Source: a virus
Length of the DNA: 61,812 bases
Reading direction: 5' to 3' (one strand)
Virus record (IMG/VR): IMGVR_UViG_3300035183_000056
Coordinates: 1 to 61,812 of that record
Of this stretch, positions 35,315 through 43,450 are shown in pieces. The notes below the pieces were generated by a model. That model saw only the letters and a list, made by a program, of their open reading frames with translations, had not been told where the DNA came from and made no database searches. The position numbers were made by a program, and so were the translations under genes. The stretch's first letter is position 1, and every line of letters begins with the position of its first letter.

Positions 35315-35908
35315 TCAATCAGCAACAGCCGGGATGGATGGGTAGACTAACTTCGACTTGAAGTCCCCGTTCCACACGTAGAACCGGTTACTATCACCAC
35401 ATACCTCAATGGCCGCCCCATAACTCGAACAGGCCTCAATGCCTTTGACTAAGTCCTTGCTCATCTTGGGAAGACCTTTCAACTCGATGCGGTCATTACC
35501 GTCCCCGTCCCAGGAGATGCCGAAAACACCGGAGTGACCAACAGCACCATTATACTGGATCATTTGCAACAAGTTGGTCACCCTAGACACGCAATCCGGG
35601 CTACCTGTGATAGTAACGTCTAGGGAAACACTGGACTTCCCAGCCTTCGCAATAAAGGTCGGGCTAGTAGCAGAAGTAGACTCGGCTTTGTGATTTTCCA
35701 TATTCTCAGCTAAGTTGGCTGCCAGCCGGGTCATAGCCTTCTTGAATTTATCAACATTCCCATTAACAAAAGCTTCCGCTATGGTCTGCCCTATGTCACC
35801 AGATAACTGACGCATTAAGGCTGATAGAAACGTGCTCCTAGGGCCCTTCTTGGCCTTACTTTTCGATTTATGCCCGTTACCTTTGGACAGGGATACTTGA
35901 ATCTTCAT
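35315..35908 (-). CDS. Leader-family protein with a domain shared with 36865-37095, 197 aa
   Basis: Starts MKIQVSLSKG, a member of the shared N-terminal leader set, followed by a basic KSKSKAKKG stretch. The C-terminal 110 residues contain VSLDVTITGSPDCVSRVTNL and DGDGNDRIELKG, which resemble VTIKGACADRFLDFLTMLE and DGGGVDRVILGD of the 76-residue protein downstream. Function unknown. The ATG at 35908 follows GGAGGTTGGTA and overlaps the lipase stop (TAATG), so I prefer it to 35914. Confidence 0.65.
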   Translation of the reverse strand: MKIQVSLSKGNGHKSKSKAKKGPRSTFLSALMRQLSGDIGQTIAEAFVNGNVDKFKKAMTRLAANLAENMENHKAESTSATSPTFIAKAGKSSVSLDVTITGSPDCVSRVTNLLQMIQYNGAVGHSGVFGISWDGDGNDRIELKGLPKMSKDLVKGIEACSSYGAAIEVCGDSNRFYVWNGDFKSKLVYPSIPAVAD

Positions 35909-36753
35909 TACCAACCTCCGTCGCCTAACGCATCTTGAATATTTCGGATATACAGGTCTATACTGTGATCTTTCAAGTCCAAATTACTTACGTTTAGCAT
36001 GATGGATGACAGGTGTAGTTTTTCTGCGTAAGCGCAGGGAAACCAGGCGTATTGGTTGGCGTCAGCCATAAACATAAACTCGGAACACATTTGGCAATAC
36101 ATACCACGAATTAGTGATAGAAAACTCACAGGTGGTAGTTGAGGAACTGGATCCCTCTCATTTACCACACGGATCAAGGGTAAGCACCTAAATGCTTTAG
36201 CGCCATCCCTGTCCGTTAACTTAGGCTGACCAAAAGTGTAAGACACATCTAGTGGATAGCCTTCCATATACAAGTACATAGCCACCAAGCTACTAACCGC
36301 TGCCCCGAGACTATGTCCAGTCACAGTAAGCCCGTAACCATCAAGGAGATTAGGTCTGATTAGGTCCATAGCTTCTTTAGCGGAGGTTAAAAACCCGGCA
36401 TGAACGTCAATACCAAGTCGCCTTGACCGTTTCTTAACGTACTTAATATTGGTCCCCATATTGTTAGAATTGGCAGTCCCTCTACCTATTAAGAACTGCT
36501 CCTTAGTCTCATGGTCTGTTTCCAAAATTAGTCGTACAGAATCCGAGGTGTAAAATATCTGTACAGCCTTAGCTGGTAGTCCAGCACAAGTTTCACTTGG
36601 GTTGGCAGCACCTAAGTGAGTCCGGATAACTTCCTCGTCCTCATAAGCTAGTTGTGACCTACGCGCTTGCTCCAGCATATCCAAAAGGTCGACTTCGCCA
36701 TTTAGAACCTTGCATCCCCTTGTTTTTATGTGAGAAAGAAGTGTCCTGGACAT
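35908..36753 (-). CDS. Class 3 lipase-like alpha/beta hydrolase, 281 aa
   Basis: Contains VTGHSLGAAVSSLVAMYLY (nucleophile Ser148 in G-H-S-L-G), IDVHAGFL before it, and YTFGQPKLTDRDGAKAF and RVVNERDPVPQLPP after it (probable acid Asp201). This arrangement is diagnostic of the fungal/plant lipase class 3 fold. The catalytic His should lie in the last 60 residues. No signal peptide is visible. Substrate is unknown (lipid, lipopolysaccharide acyl chain or other ester). Unusual in a phage; it lies in the leader-protein block but lacks the leader itself. AGGAG lies nine bases before the ATG. Confidence 0.85.
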   Translation of the reverse strand: MSRTLLSHIKTRGCKVLNGEVDLLDMLEQARRSQLAYEDEEVIRTHLGAANPSETCAGLPAKAVQIFYTSDSVRLILETDHETKEQFLIGRGTANSNNMGTNIKYVKKRSRRLGIDVHAGFLTSAKEAMDLIRPNLLDGYGLTVTGHSLGAAVSSLVAMYLYMEGYPLDVSYTFGQPKLTDRDGAKAFRCLPLIRVVNERDPVPQLPPVSFLSLIRGMYCQMCSEFMFMADANQYAWFPCAYAEKLHLSSIMLNVSNLDLKDHSIDLYIRNIQDALGDGGW

Positions 36754-36809
36754 GGTGTTACTGCTCCTTAAACCATAGTACCTGGAAATTAGAAATATCC
36801 GACAAAATT

Positions 36810-36834
36810 AAAGGGCTGCAATTTGCAGCCCTTT
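36810..36834 (-). terminator. Rho-independent terminator after the 76-aa gene
   Basis: Arms AAAGGGCTGCA (36810-36820) and TGCAGCCCTTT (36824-36834) with a 3-base loop; on the minus strand the stem runs into TTTAATTTT. It lies between the gene stopping at 36865 and the lipase start at 36753, so the lipase may need its own promoter or read-through. Confidence 0.8.
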
Positions 36835-36864
36835 GGTAGTTACAAGTCTTACTGTTGGAGTGGC

Positions 36865-37095
36865 CTAGGTGTCACCGAGGATTACTCTGTCTACCCCACC
36901 TCCGTCAATGTAAAGCTTAAAGGTAGGCCCTCCGCCTACGGTGGCATCAATGCTTATACTTTTTCTGGAATGGGATTCACGCTCTAACATGGTTAGAAAG
37001 TCCAGGAATCTGTCAGCGCAAGCCCCTTTAATCGTAACCTTGGTGGATTTACGCTGATTGGAGTAGTAGTCACTGAGGCTAATTTTGATCTTCAT
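36865..37095 (-). CDS. Leader-family small protein, 76 aa
   Basis: Begins MKIKISLSDYYSNQ, one of the clearest copies of the shared leader. The rest resembles the C-terminal domain of the 197-residue protein at 35315-35908 (V-T-I-K-G ... D-G-G-G-V-D-R-V-I-L). Its short length makes it close to the minimal leader plus one domain. GGAGC precedes the ATG. Function unknown. Confidence 0.65.
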   Translation of the reverse strand: MKIKISLSDYYSNQRKSTKVTIKGACADRFLDFLTMLERESHSRKSISIDATVGGGPTFKLYIDGGGVDRVILGDT

Positions 37096-37127
37096 AGCAT
37101 AGAGCTCCGTAAGTTAATGGACGGTAA

Positions 37128-38285
37128 TTACCAGACAAGGCTAAGGTCGACGTTACGTAAGTAGGCCACCACTTCCTTAACTATCACGCCAGCTAGTCCG
37201 TCTTTAAACTTGTACAAGACTGCATCTCCTACTTGTACCTGGTTATCTACTAAAGTTTGAACCCCTTGCTTAACCCTCTCTGCTTTCTTCGCCTGTATTT
37301 CATTGGTTTTCTCGTAAAAGTCACCACGGTACTTCTTGTAATCATCATCGGACAGCTTACCAACTACCTCCACCAGACCACGACGCACTGTAATCCACCC
37401 AGTTTTGTTGGTAGTCCTAGCGATTACGTGAATCCTCCAATATTTAGTCCCTTTATGAGAGCCGATAATTACATACTGAAAACCTTTAAAATTGAGGAGC
37501 TCTCCTGGTAGCACCATCATTGGAATCTTTTGTTGAGGGTAAACCTCTGTAGGTGCTTCTTGTGGTATGGTGACTTTGGTAGTTTTGCTGCGTCGAGCAG
37601 CCGGACTGGCCGGCGTTTCATTATCTGAATCCACCGTAATTGGCGGCCTTACACTTAGCTTCTTGGATTGCGGGACTGAAATCTGGATAGTCTCCTTTTC
37701 ATTCTCTAGTGTGAATTGCCTATCTAAGCTAGGCAGCATCTTGGTTTTAGTCACCAAGTAGGTCTTACCTTTTTGAACCACTAAGAACCCAGGCTTGACG
37801 ACCCTAGCTACTTCTTTGGTAGGCGGACCGAACTTAGCTAGGTCGATTTCTGGCCCTTCTGGAGGAGTGGTCGCCGCCTTTTTGCCCTTAGATTTCTCAC
37901 CCGCTGCTGACTTTGCTTTCTCCTTTTCTGCCTTCTCCTTCTCCTTTTCTTTGTCTTTGACGGCCTTTTCTTTCTCCTTTGCCTTGTCTTCCTTAGCTTT
38001 ATCTAAAGCTTTAGTGTACAAAGTCTTAGCTTCAACGTCGTCGTACTCTGATTTCTTACCCTTGACCAAAATAGGCTTGACCCATTTAAGGCCCGCACCT
38101 TTAACGACTGCATCAGACCCATCGTTAAATTCTATAGTTAAGGCACCAGTTCTGGCCTTTTTGACCACTTGTCCAGCCTACCACTCGTTTTTGGCAATGC
38201 GGACTATAACTTTAGAGCCTTTATCCAGTAGATCCGCAGGACTAGCACTTAAAGACATGCCACTTAAAGAAACTTGGACTTTCAT
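37128..38285 (-). pseudogene. Leader-family protein with in-frame TAG at codon 36, about 385 aa
   Basis: From ATG at 38285 the frame reads MKVQVSLSGMSLSASPADLL and on to IAKNEW, then TAG (38180-38178), then AGQVVKKARTG and 347 more codons to TAA. The region around the TAG lines up with KDEWYSGTV of the neighbouring protein at 38782-39306, so TAG stands where that protein has Tyr. The rest has an SH3/KOW-like N-terminal part, a Lys/Glu-rich coiled segment (residues about 90-135) and a second SH3-like region near the C-terminus. It may be a nonsense mutant, an amber read-through gene, or re-started at GTG 38168. Confidence 0.65.
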
Positions 38286-38303
38286 AAAGTATCCTCGATT
38301 AGG

Positions 38304-38774
38304 TTATTCGACAACTTCCCTTAGGAAATAACGATAGCCCTTTACTGGTCTACTTACCTTAAAGTCAGCAGCGTATATCAGCCTCGGGCTAGTTAAAAAC
38401 TTAGGGTTAGAATACAATTTAATTCTCTTAGGTTCTGATTCAGGAGCTGCAAACAGGAAACCATGAATGGCTCGACCTTGGGACATCTGGAAGTCCGTGT
38501 AATCCTCCATAATTTTGACTATAGTCCTGAATATTTCGATAGACTTTCCCATATTAAGGATGTTGGAGGCCATACGACCTGTGGTTCGGTCATACCTAGT
38601 AAACGAGATTTCAACTACTTGAAAATCATCATAGCCAGGTAAGGTTATGTTAAGGTGGCCTACGCCGTTTATTAGGACCTCTATAGGGTCACCCGGCCCA
38701 ACTTCCACCCAATACGTTTGGTCGAGACCTAGGCCACCATGTCTGGAATATGGTAAAGAAATATAAACTCTCAT
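38304..38774 (-). CDS. Leader-family protein, 156 aa
   Basis: Starts MRVYISLPYSRHGG, a variant of the leader. A beta-rich middle (GHLNITLPGYDDFQVVEISF) is followed by HGFLFAAPESEPKRIKLYSN, a pattern I have seen only as unannotated in large-phage proteins. No catalytic residues recognised. GAGGT precedes the ATG, overlapping the upstream TGA. Confidence 0.62.
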   Translation of the reverse strand: MRVYISLPYSRHGGLGLDQTYWVEVGPGDPIEVLINGVGHLNITLPGYDDFQVVEISFTRYDRTTGRMASNILNMGKSIEIFRTIVKIMEDYTDFQMSQGRAIHGFLFAAPESEPKRIKLYSNPKFLTSPRLIYAADFKVSRPVKGYRYFLREVVE

Positions 38775-38781
38775 ATAAACC

Positions 38782-39306
38782 TCAGGTCCCTAAGTCTATT
38801 ATTTGACTGTATTTGACCCAAACCAAGTTACCTCGGCCCCGCCAGACTCCGATTTCATTATTCTTATGGTCAGTCATACCGACAACGGTTGGTCCAATCA
38901 AGTCCCCGAAGTCTACAACCACTTTATCACCTCGTGAAATGCCCTTCAAGCGATCTTCGCTAATCCTTTGACCTTTCTTTTTGAGTTTAGAGACCTTAAT
39001 AGGCTGAGTCTCCTGCTTTTCAGCAGTCTTAGCTTTAACCTTATCTTCGGCTACCAAAGCTTTGACCTCAGCATCCCCATATGGAGCCTTAGACTTTTTG
39101 AGTTTAGCTTTTAAAGGCTTCACAAACCTGGCTGTCTCTTTGATAGAAAAGTCAACATCTGACCCGTCGTCGAGATCGGCGTAAACTTTGGTTTTGGTTA
39201 TCCTAGTAACAGTACCAGAATACCACTCATCTTTGGCGGCCTTAACTAGCACTCTTTGACCTACAGTATACTTCCTGTATACTGATAGAGATATAAATAG
39301 CTTCAT
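38782..39306 (-). CDS. Leader-family SH3/KOW-like protein, 174 aa
   Basis: Begins MKLFISLSVYRKY after a good AGAGG site; the longer frame to 39348 lacks one. Residues about 15-60 form an SH3/Tudor-like unit (VGQRVLVKAAKDEWYSGTVT ... DLDDGSD), closely similar to the N-terminal unit of the TAG-interrupted neighbour. A Lys-rich linker follows, then a second small beta unit (GDKVVVDFGDLIGPTVVGMT) ending in a W-V-K-Y-S-Q-I. The paralogy with 37128-38285 is visible by eye. Function unknown. Confidence 0.68.
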   Translation of the reverse strand: MKLFISLSVYRKYTVGQRVLVKAAKDEWYSGTVTRITKTKVYADLDDGSDVDFSIKETARFVKPLKAKLKKSKAPYGDAEVKALVAEDKVKAKTAEKQETQPIKVSKLKKKGQRISEDRLKGISRGDKVVVDFGDLIGPTVVGMTDHKNNEIGVWRGRGNLVWVKYSQIIDLGT

Positions 39307-39376
39307 GTTAACCTCTACAAGGCGAGACCTTTTATTAAGGTCTCGCATAAAGTTTCAATACCATTCCAGACCTTTA

Positions 39377-40008
39377 TTAGTCCCAGTCATAGTCTTGCTC
39401 ATGGAATTTCTCTCTAAGGTGCTTTGGTATGACGCTAAGGGTTTTGGCGCCGTATATCTCACCTCCGACTTTTAGGTCTTCCGGTAACTCAGTGATATTA
39501 GTGTACGTCTCATGGTCAGGCTATGTGCTACGGTCAACTTCTTCGGTAATCTGATTATTTTGGTACCGCTAATGTCTAAGGAGATAACTTTAAGGTTATC
39601 TGGAAGGGAAGCTACAGGCGTGTTGGCTAGAATAACAGATTGTGGGTCATTGGACTCCATAATACGCCATACGTTACCAGACACATTTAGGTACCTTTCC
39701 GAATAGGAAACAAATTCTTTTATAACAGCCTTTGATTTGGTAAATGACTCAGCCTTCCTACCTTTAATAGGTTTCCCCTTATACAACTTATCAAGGGCTG
39801 ACCATGTTAGTTTGACATCTCTATACGCAAGGTCAATATAGGTACGGAAACTAGGTGGTATATGCTGAATCTCCTTTAGCAACTTCTTTGATACGGACGT
39901 ATCAAAGGATCCGTGGTTCTGCCATTCAGCCACAGCCTGAATACACGCCTAAGTATACTTAGGCGTGTAGTTAGTCTTAACACCGCTTTGAGATATAAGG
40001 ATTTTCAT
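39377..40008 (-). pseudogene. Broken leader-family leucine-rich-repeat gene
   Basis: The ATG at 40008 gives MKILISQSGVKTNYTPKYT and then TAG (39951-39949) inside a 28-bp palindrome. The same frame continues with a helical region and LRR-like units (NLKVISLDISGTKIIRLPKK). Around 39508-39513 one base appears to be missing: the adjoining frame continues the repeat as YTNITELPEDLKVGGEIYG and ends FHEQDYDWD at TAA 39379-39377. So the gene carries a nonsense codon and a frameshift. Intact, it would be about 210 residues. LRR proteins in phages usually mediate binding; the partner is unknown. Confidence 0.7.
39942..39969. repeat. 28-bp perfect palindrome
   Basis: TACACGCCTAAGTA followed by TACTTAGGCGTGTA is its own reverse complement, without a spacer. 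It lies just after the ligase gene and includes the TAG of the LRR gene. It could be a cruciform, a dimeric-protein site or a tight mRNA hairpin over the start of the LRR message. Confidence 0.9.
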
Positions 40009-40019
40009 TGTGTTACCTT

Positions 40020-42080
40020 TTAAATGGACAATTTGTATCTACGACGAAATAACTGCTCGGTCAAGACAGGGATGCCACGATCTCGGGCAACCTTTAACTT
40101 TGAGCTAGATCCGTTCGGATCCTTGGCCAAAAGTATGGTCGCTGTCTTCGCGGAACTAGCAATCGTTCCCCCGTTCTTGATGACTAAGGCTTCCAGCTCT
40201 GCGGACCTAAAGCCAGTCATTAGCACTGCTTGACCTTTCAAAGCAGACCCTGTCACCTTAGGTTTCTTAGCTTTGACCTCGGCTTTGAGCTTAGATTCCT
40301 TGTACCAAGCTTTGAACTTGGGGAATCCCTGGGCAAACTTCTCAGCCGAGGTGTCACTGAATCCGTCTATTTGCAAAGCCATGCTCACCAGCTTTTGCTT
40401 AGAGAATTTTATGGATGGGTCCATTAACTTGGGGTACGCTTCAACCAAAGGCTTGAGCTTTTTCTCACCAATTCCTCTGCCAAATAGGCCAGTAGCACCC
40501 ATCAACTTAGCTAGTGGAATATTGTCTAGCTTAGAGTGAATGCTTTGATGGAGCTTGGCCGCGGACTTGGTCTGGAACCCAGGTACAGCCAGGAAGTTCG
40601 AAGCAGACGCCCTAATGATCTTGATTTCTGAGTCCAGCCCAATGGATATCAGCTTAGTGACCGTAGACTCAGCCAAGTTCTCAACTCCTAGAGACTTGAA
40701 GAAAAAGGTGATTCGTTTAGCTTTAGCAGTGGACGTACCAGCTTTCATGTAGATGTCCACCTTATTGGCCGTCCAAGTAAAGTCTCCTTTGGGGAGCGCC
40801 GGTTTCTTTGCTCCTTTTTCCACGCTAACGACATAGGGGATTACTTCACCGGACCTAGTAACAAGGATCTCTGCCCCAGGCCCTATATGTCGAACTGGCA
40901 AACCCTTGTTACGATCTTTATATGAAAAGCCATTGACAATGAAGAAAGCATTGTGTCCAGTGGCGTACTCAACAGTTACCCCGGCCAGCCTAGTTGGTGG
41001 AATAATAATACGGGGTTTTAAGTAACTGTGCTTGGACTCACGCCACTCCACCTCTTTAACCTTCACTTTTACGAAGTTGTCTTCTGAATTGACTTTGAAG
41101 GCAACAGCGTAATCTGGGTGATGTGTCCCTGGAGGAGGTCTTACTGTCTTTTTATCTTGTTCAATCACTAGCCCGTCTATGCCGAACTTGGACTTGAGCT
41201 TACGGCTGGCTAACAGCTTGGTCAAAATAGCTGGGCTTAAGGTCTTGTAAACCTTATTTGCTGGTGTTTTGAATCCCCAGGCCTTGAGCTTCGCATAAGC
41301 TTCGGAGGGTTTAGACCTAGGGTGAATTACCTCATGCGCCAGTACCTGGAGGTACTTAAGGGCTGGGGACTTGGAATTTAACCGGTTTACTACTCCGACA
41401 GACAAGTTTCTAGCATTCTCATAGACCTTGTCAGCTTCACCACTCTTAAGGAAGGACTTAAAATCGGCTTCCGTTATAATACCTTCTGCCCTAATGACCA
41501 CGTCCTTCTTTTCAGACAAGGTCATGGGGACTTTGATGTGACCAATAAGGTGGGAAACGTCTTGGCCAACCGTGCCGTTACCTCGGGTATAGATAGCAGT
41601 AAGCTTACCCTTAGTATATACCAGTTCCAAAGACAAGCCATCTAGCTTGTCGGACAATAGATACGGACCAGGATGGTCATCCAACCATTCTTCTACGTCT
41701 TCCGGTTTGTCACCCTTTATCTTGTCTAAAGAGTACATAGGGTGGGGCAAATGCACTTTTTTACGCCCGCCTTTGACTTCCGGAACGCTAGGAGCTGCAC
41801 CAACTTCCTTTAGAACAGAAGCATTAGGTTTTCTAGCTCTGAGGACGTCCTTCAACTCATCGTAGTCTTGGTCTGATACAGGGCTCTTACCTTTGTCATG
41901 GTAAGCTGCATTTAAATACCTAATAATTGCCATTAGGTCGTTAACTTTAAGACTCTCTGCAAAACCAACGGCATCTTTGGCTATTTGCCTTAACTGAGCT
42001 GCTGTTGGTTTTAATATACGGGCCGCTGCTGCGGCCGTGGCTGTTTGACCATCGCCAAATAACGATATTACCATTTCCAT
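40020..42080 (-). CDS. ligA: NAD-dependent DNA ligase without zinc-finger cysteines, 686 aa
   Basis: Seals DNA nicks using NAD. Residues 40-80 hold the Ia-like NMN-binding region (VSDQDYDELKDVLRA). The adenylation motif K-L-D-G is near residue 143, followed by IYTRGNGTVGQDVS and VIRAEGIIT. An OB fold follows, then helix-hairpin-helix repeats (about 475-600) and a C-terminal BRCT domain (about 615-686, GQAVLMTGFRSAELEALVIK). Where cellular LigA has a Cys4 zinc finger (near residues 425-445 here) the sequence is ALPKGDFTWTANKVDIYM, without cysteines. The N-terminus MEMVISLFGDGQ resembles the shared leader. Confidence 0.92.
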   Translation of the reverse strand: MEMVISLFGDGQTATAAAAARILKPTAAQLRQIAKDAVGFAESLKVNDLMAIIRYLNAAYHDKGKSPVSDQDYDELKDVLRARKPNASVLKEVGAAPSVPEVKGGRKKVHLPHPMYSLDKIKGDKPEDVEEWLDDHPGPYLLSDKLDGLSLELVYTKGKLTAIYTRGNGTVGQDVSHLIGHIKVPMTLSEKKDVVIRAEGIITEADFKSFLKSGEADKVYENARNLSVGVVNRLNSKSPALKYLQVLAHEVIHPRSKPSEAYAKLKAWGFKTPANKVYKTLSPAILTKLLASRKLKSKFGIDGLVIEQDKKTVRPPPGTHHPDYAVAFKVNSEDNFVKVKVKEVEWRESKHSYLKPRIIIPPTRLAGVTVEYATGHNAFFIVNGFSYKDRNKGLPVRHIGPGAEILVTRSGEVIPYVVSVEKGAKKPALPKGDFTWTANKVDIYMKAGTSTAKAKRITFFFKSLGVENLAESTVTKLISIGLDSEIKIIRASASNFLAVPGFQTKSAAKLHQSIHSKLDNIPLAKLMGATGLFGRGIGEKKLKPLVEAYPKLMDPSIKFSKQKLVSMALQIDGFSDTSAEKFAQGFPKFKAWYKESKLKAEVKAKKPKVTGSALKGQAVLMTGFRSAELEALVIKNGGTIASSAKTATILLAKDPNGSSSKLKVARDRGIPVLTEQLFRRRYKLSI

Positions 42081-42125
42081 ATAACACTCTTATGGTAGGT
42101 AGGAATTAAGGGTTTCTATAAAGCT

Positions 42126-43143
42126 CTAATAAGGATGTAATGATACTAGACCTATTATGGCATCACTAGGTGTTGTAGCTTCCGACCAAGTGTCTATCAA
42201 GCTGTGGCCTCTACTGAATATATGCCCATTTCCACCGATGGTTAAGTATCCAGATTGAGTTATGACTATACTTTGTTGATAAGGTAGCCAATTGACCCAC
42301 ATGTTGTTCGGAAGAGTATCCAAAGTCCAGGTAACACCATCATCAGTTATGCTCAAGGGGATAAGGGTATCGTGCCCTGGGTCTTGGGACCAACCTAAAA
42401 AAGTTTGCCAGACTGGATGGCTAATCCCAAACCCCAGTGGCTCGTTCACCCCTGGTAAATGAGAAGACCAGTTTAGTCCGTCTGTAGTTGTTGCTACCTG
42501 GAATGGGCCAATATCCACTGTATCGTTTATAACAACCCTTAACCCGAAGGGTGTGTCATTAAACCAACAAAGGTCTAAGCCCGATGACTGATAAGCCCCG
42601 CCTGGCGGAAAGCCCAGGTCGTTAGGGCTAATCAAAGGACTATACGCACTCAAATAATTCGTTTGGTAAATAAAGGGGACAGTTGGGTCACTAGACCTAC
42701 AGGTCATGGCTAACCAAGTGTTACCCCACAACCAGCTAGATTCGTTGGTAGGTCCAGTGAATTTAATAACGTCAATTAAAGCTCCTCCATTTATAGAAGA
42801 CGTAATGGATGCCCAATTATCAGCCCTAAGCCTAGGTAAGCTTGAGTATTTACACCGTCTAAGTCAAAAACTAACAGCCAATAACCATCACCTATGTACC
42901 TAAAAGACGGCACCCCTATCGAAGAAACGTCAGTCCAAGATAAGTCTGGTGTAGAGTTAATGGACCAAGTAGCCCCATAGTCTACAGAGCTAATGACCTT
43001 AAAGGCTGACCCTAACAAGCCCAGTGCTATAATAGTACCGTTCCCATCTGAAACTCCATACTGTATGGTGTCAATACCTGGTGGATAAGCTACCGGTGTA
43101 TAGGTTTGGCCCGGACTGGGCTTGGGTGTTTGTGAAAAATCAT
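42126..43143 (-). pseudogene. Frameshifted sialidase/BNR-like beta-propeller gene
   Basis: An ATG at 43143 overlaps the upstream TGA. After the T5 run at 43135-43139 the coding frame shifts to one reading QTPKPSPGQTYTPVAYPPGI. It then runs through DYGATWSINS and DLSWTDVSS to GVNTQAYLGL, where one base seems missing in the GGG at 42824-42826. The next frame goes on as ADNWASITSSINGGALIDV through TTTDGLNWSSH and ITDDGVTWT to TAG at 42126. Repeated DG-x-x-W motifs are typical of BNR/sialidase-like propellers. Restoring two bases gives about 339 residues. It may be decayed, or hold assembly errors in homopolymers. Confidence 0.65.
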
Positions 43144-43439
43144 AGTCTACCTCTTACTTGACCTTTGGTACGTGGAGTAGTACGTTTTCGTCTGAGGACG
43201 AGGTTGTCACATAGAGCTTCAACCGGAAGAATGGTTCCGCTAACACAAGATCGGCCTACTTTACCTTTGAAGACTAGGCCTTCCATGGCCAAAAGTTCCA
43301 CTAGCTCTAGTTGGATATCTAAAGCTTCCTCTTTAGAAGAACATGGCCTGTTATAGCCAGCTTTATCAGGATGGTCTGGAAACCAGACTACGTAAGGTTG
43401 TACCTCACCTAATCTATTTAACTGGTCCTGGATATCCAT
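43140..43439 (-). CDS. Hypothetical protein, 99 aa
   Basis: Small protein with a helical, acidic middle (KEEALDIQLELVELLAMEG) and a basic C-terminus (RRKRTTPRTKGQVRG). The longest frame starts at TTG 43460, but the ATG at 43439 has GGTGA before it. No family recognised. Its TGA overlaps the ATG of the broken BNR-like gene. Confidence 0.6.
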   Translation of the reverse strand: MDIQDQLNRLGEVQPYVVWFPDHPDKAGYNRPCSSKEEALDIQLELVELLAMEGLVFKGKVGRSCVSGTILPVEALCDNLVLRRKRTTPRTKGQVRGRL

Positions 43440-43450
43440 AGGGTCACCGT

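Noticed and set aside
37128-40008. Reassignment of TAG as a sense codon in the whole phage
   Set aside because: Many genes (1793, 4027, 4411, 4911, 36865, 42126, 44812, 50809, 60686) end in TAG at sensible places, some with a second stop soon after, or followed by the next gene's ribosome site. Only two genes have internal TAG.
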